Assembly: GCA_030597435.1 (NCBI GenBank)
Contig: JAUVRV010000186.1
Span: 1 to 6,061 of the forward strand
Length of the DNA stretch: 6,061 nucleotides
Source of the DNA: Gemmatimonadales bacterium
Lineage (GTDB): Bacteria > Gemmatimonadota > Gemmatimonadetes > Gemmatimonadales > GWC2-71-9
Direction: 5' to 3'
Shown here: positions 5,128 through 6,061 of the stretch, piece by piece
Layout: each line of letters begins with the position of its first letter
Position numbering within the stretch: position 1 is the stretch's first letter
Program-made: the position numbers and the translations under genes
Notes under the pieces: model-generated
The model's database searches: none
What the model was told of the DNA's origin: nothing
What the model saw: only the letters and a program-made list of their open reading frames with translations

Positions 5128-6061
5128 CCGCACTCCTCATCAGCACCCCTGTCCAGCAAGGTGACACTGCCACGTTCAGTGACGCCGTAACCGCCGAACT
5201 GTACGCCCGAGCGCGAGTACGGCACGTGCGGCAGGACTCATTAGTGCGCGACTATCGGGCACTAGTGCACACTCGTATGGATGTTACTGCTGGTCGCAGC
5301 CGGTTTGCGCGACAGACCACCCTGGTTGCGCATGAGACTGTTGCTCGAGTCACCTGGCGAACTCCCAACGATCTCAAGGTTCAGATAATGGGGGCCAGGT
5401 CCGCAGCTCCAGTGCTCCGGATGATGGTTGGCATCAGCCCTGAACTCGACGAGGAGTTGGAGGGGGAGGATGTGAGGGGGGAGTTCCGGCAGGAGGTGTG
5501 GTTCGATCGACCGTGGTTCATCCCCAGGTCGCTCGGCGATAGCGTCCGGCTCATGGGCGTGCCGGACCGAGCCGCGCTGCATCCCTTGGCCGCGAGTGCC
5601 ACTGAGCATTATCGCTTCAGCATCATAGACTCGGCCAGGATGAGCGTGCCCGGACGCGAGGTGCGCGCCGTGAAAATGCGCGTGCAGCCAAAGGAGTTGG
5701 CTCCGTCGCTCGTCGCCGGGGACATGTGGATCGACCAGGAGACGGGCGACGTTGTGCGTCTCACGATCGTCTGCATTGGAGAATACCTCTGGGAAGAGCC
5801 CAGCGGAGATACCCCCCAAGACAGTGCCGACGCCCGAGAGGACAATGAGTGGGCCACACGGTTCCTCAGTGTCGAGGCTGACATCGAGTATGCCTTGGTG
5901 GCTACACAATACTGGCTGCCCCACCGCCAGTTGCTGGCGATCACCGCGCGGATTCCGTGGTTCGTCAACGCGACGATCCCTGCCCGCTCAGTCTCCACCT
6001 TTTCCGAGTATCAGGTGAACACATCTCCCGCCGTGAACTTCATGGTGCCGATTGAAGAGGA
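5109..6061 (+). CDS. Exported protein of unknown function, 3' end beyond window
   Basis: An uninterrupted frame of 317 codons runs from ATG 5109 to the right edge with no stop. The start is well fixed: an in-frame TGA lies at 5094-5096, no other start codon occurs between, and GGTGG (5098-5102) lies six bases upstream. The first 16 or so residues (MVASLLAALLISTPVQ) are hydrophobic and look like a short signal peptide, though without the usual basic residue. No lipobox cysteine is seen. The mature part alternates polar and hydrophobic residues in a beta-rich pattern, for example in VAGDMWIDQETGDVVRLTI (202-220) and VEADIEYALVATQYWLPHRQLL (255-276), reminiscent of LolA-like or other outer-membrane-associated beta folds. 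An acidic, low-complexity stretch lies at about 229-247. I recall similar proteins in Gemmatimonadota but cannot name a family. It follows the PAS-HTH gene with a 19-base overlap. Confidence 0.8.
   Translation, partial: MVASLLAALLISTPVQQGDTATFSDAVTAELYARARVRHVRQDSLVRDYRALVHTRMDVTAGRSRFARQTTLVAHETVARVTWRTPNDLKVQIMGARSAAPVLRMMVGISPELDEELEGEDVRGEFRQEVWFDRPWFIPRSLGDSVRLMGVPDRAALHPLAASATEHYRFSIIDSARMSVPGREVRAVKMRVQPKELAPSLVAGDMWIDQETGDVVRLTIVCIGEYLWEEPSGDTPQDSADAREDNEWATRFLSVEADIEYALVATQYWLPHRQLLAITARIPWFVNATIPARSVSTFSEYQVNTSPAVNFMVPIEE

Noticed and set aside
4711..5133. 140-codon minus-strand open frame opposite the PAS-HTH gene
   Set aside because: The plus-strand frame carries recognisable PAS and Fis-HTH motifs; the minus frame has none.
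5262..5924. 220-codon open frame on the minus strand
   Set aside because: It lies wholly antisense to the exported-protein gene, is unusually rich in His and Pro, shows no domain, and has no ribosome binding site. The plus-strand frame has a signal-like start and continuous protein-like sequence.
1..6061. CRISPR arrays, tRNA or rRNA genes, transposon ends, toxin-antitoxin or defence genes
   Set aside because: No spaced direct repeats, tRNA-like cloverleaf, transposase or related motifs were seen by eye on either strand.

Overview
The window comes from a bacterium of moderately high GC content, with tightly packed protein genes, short intergenic gaps, and no RNA genes, insertion sequences or CRISPR array that I can see. 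The small PAS plus Fis-type regulator and the secreted protein at the right edge remind me of proteins from Gemmatimonadota. That placement is from memory and is weak; nothing in the sequence proves it.

Layout, left to right. Bases 1-1280 (minus strand) hold nearly all of a glutamate/aspartate-type sodium or proton symporter, whose C-terminal end lies beyond the left edge. A 109-base gap separates it from a divergent 850-residue DEAH-family helicase of the HrpA/HrpB type (1390-3942, plus). The helicase ends in a run of six arginines encoded by a perfect palindrome. It meets a convergent TetR-family repressor gene (3939-4526, minus) at a shared CTAG, which supplies the stop codon on both strands. 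Upstream of tetR is a legible control region: a sigma-70-like promoter for tetR lies between two related 16-base palindromes whose centres are 45 bases apart. This fits an autoregulated TetR gene, possibly with control of the divergent genes as well. On the plus strand follow a 146-residue PAS plus Fis-type HTH protein (4687-5127) and, overlapping it by 19 bases, an exported protein of unknown function (from 5109) that runs off the right edge.

How the parts may work together: the right-hand part reads as a possible regulatory module. A TetR repressor with paired operators sits next to a two-gene unit of a small PAS/HTH regulator translationally coupled to an exported beta-rich protein. The symporter and helicase look like independent genes. 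I found no clear evidence of a new defence or mobile system. The points most worth checking are the paired operators, the short PAS-HTH protein lacking an AAA+ domain, the unusual motif layout of the helicase, and several perfect inverted repeats, three of them inside coding sequence.
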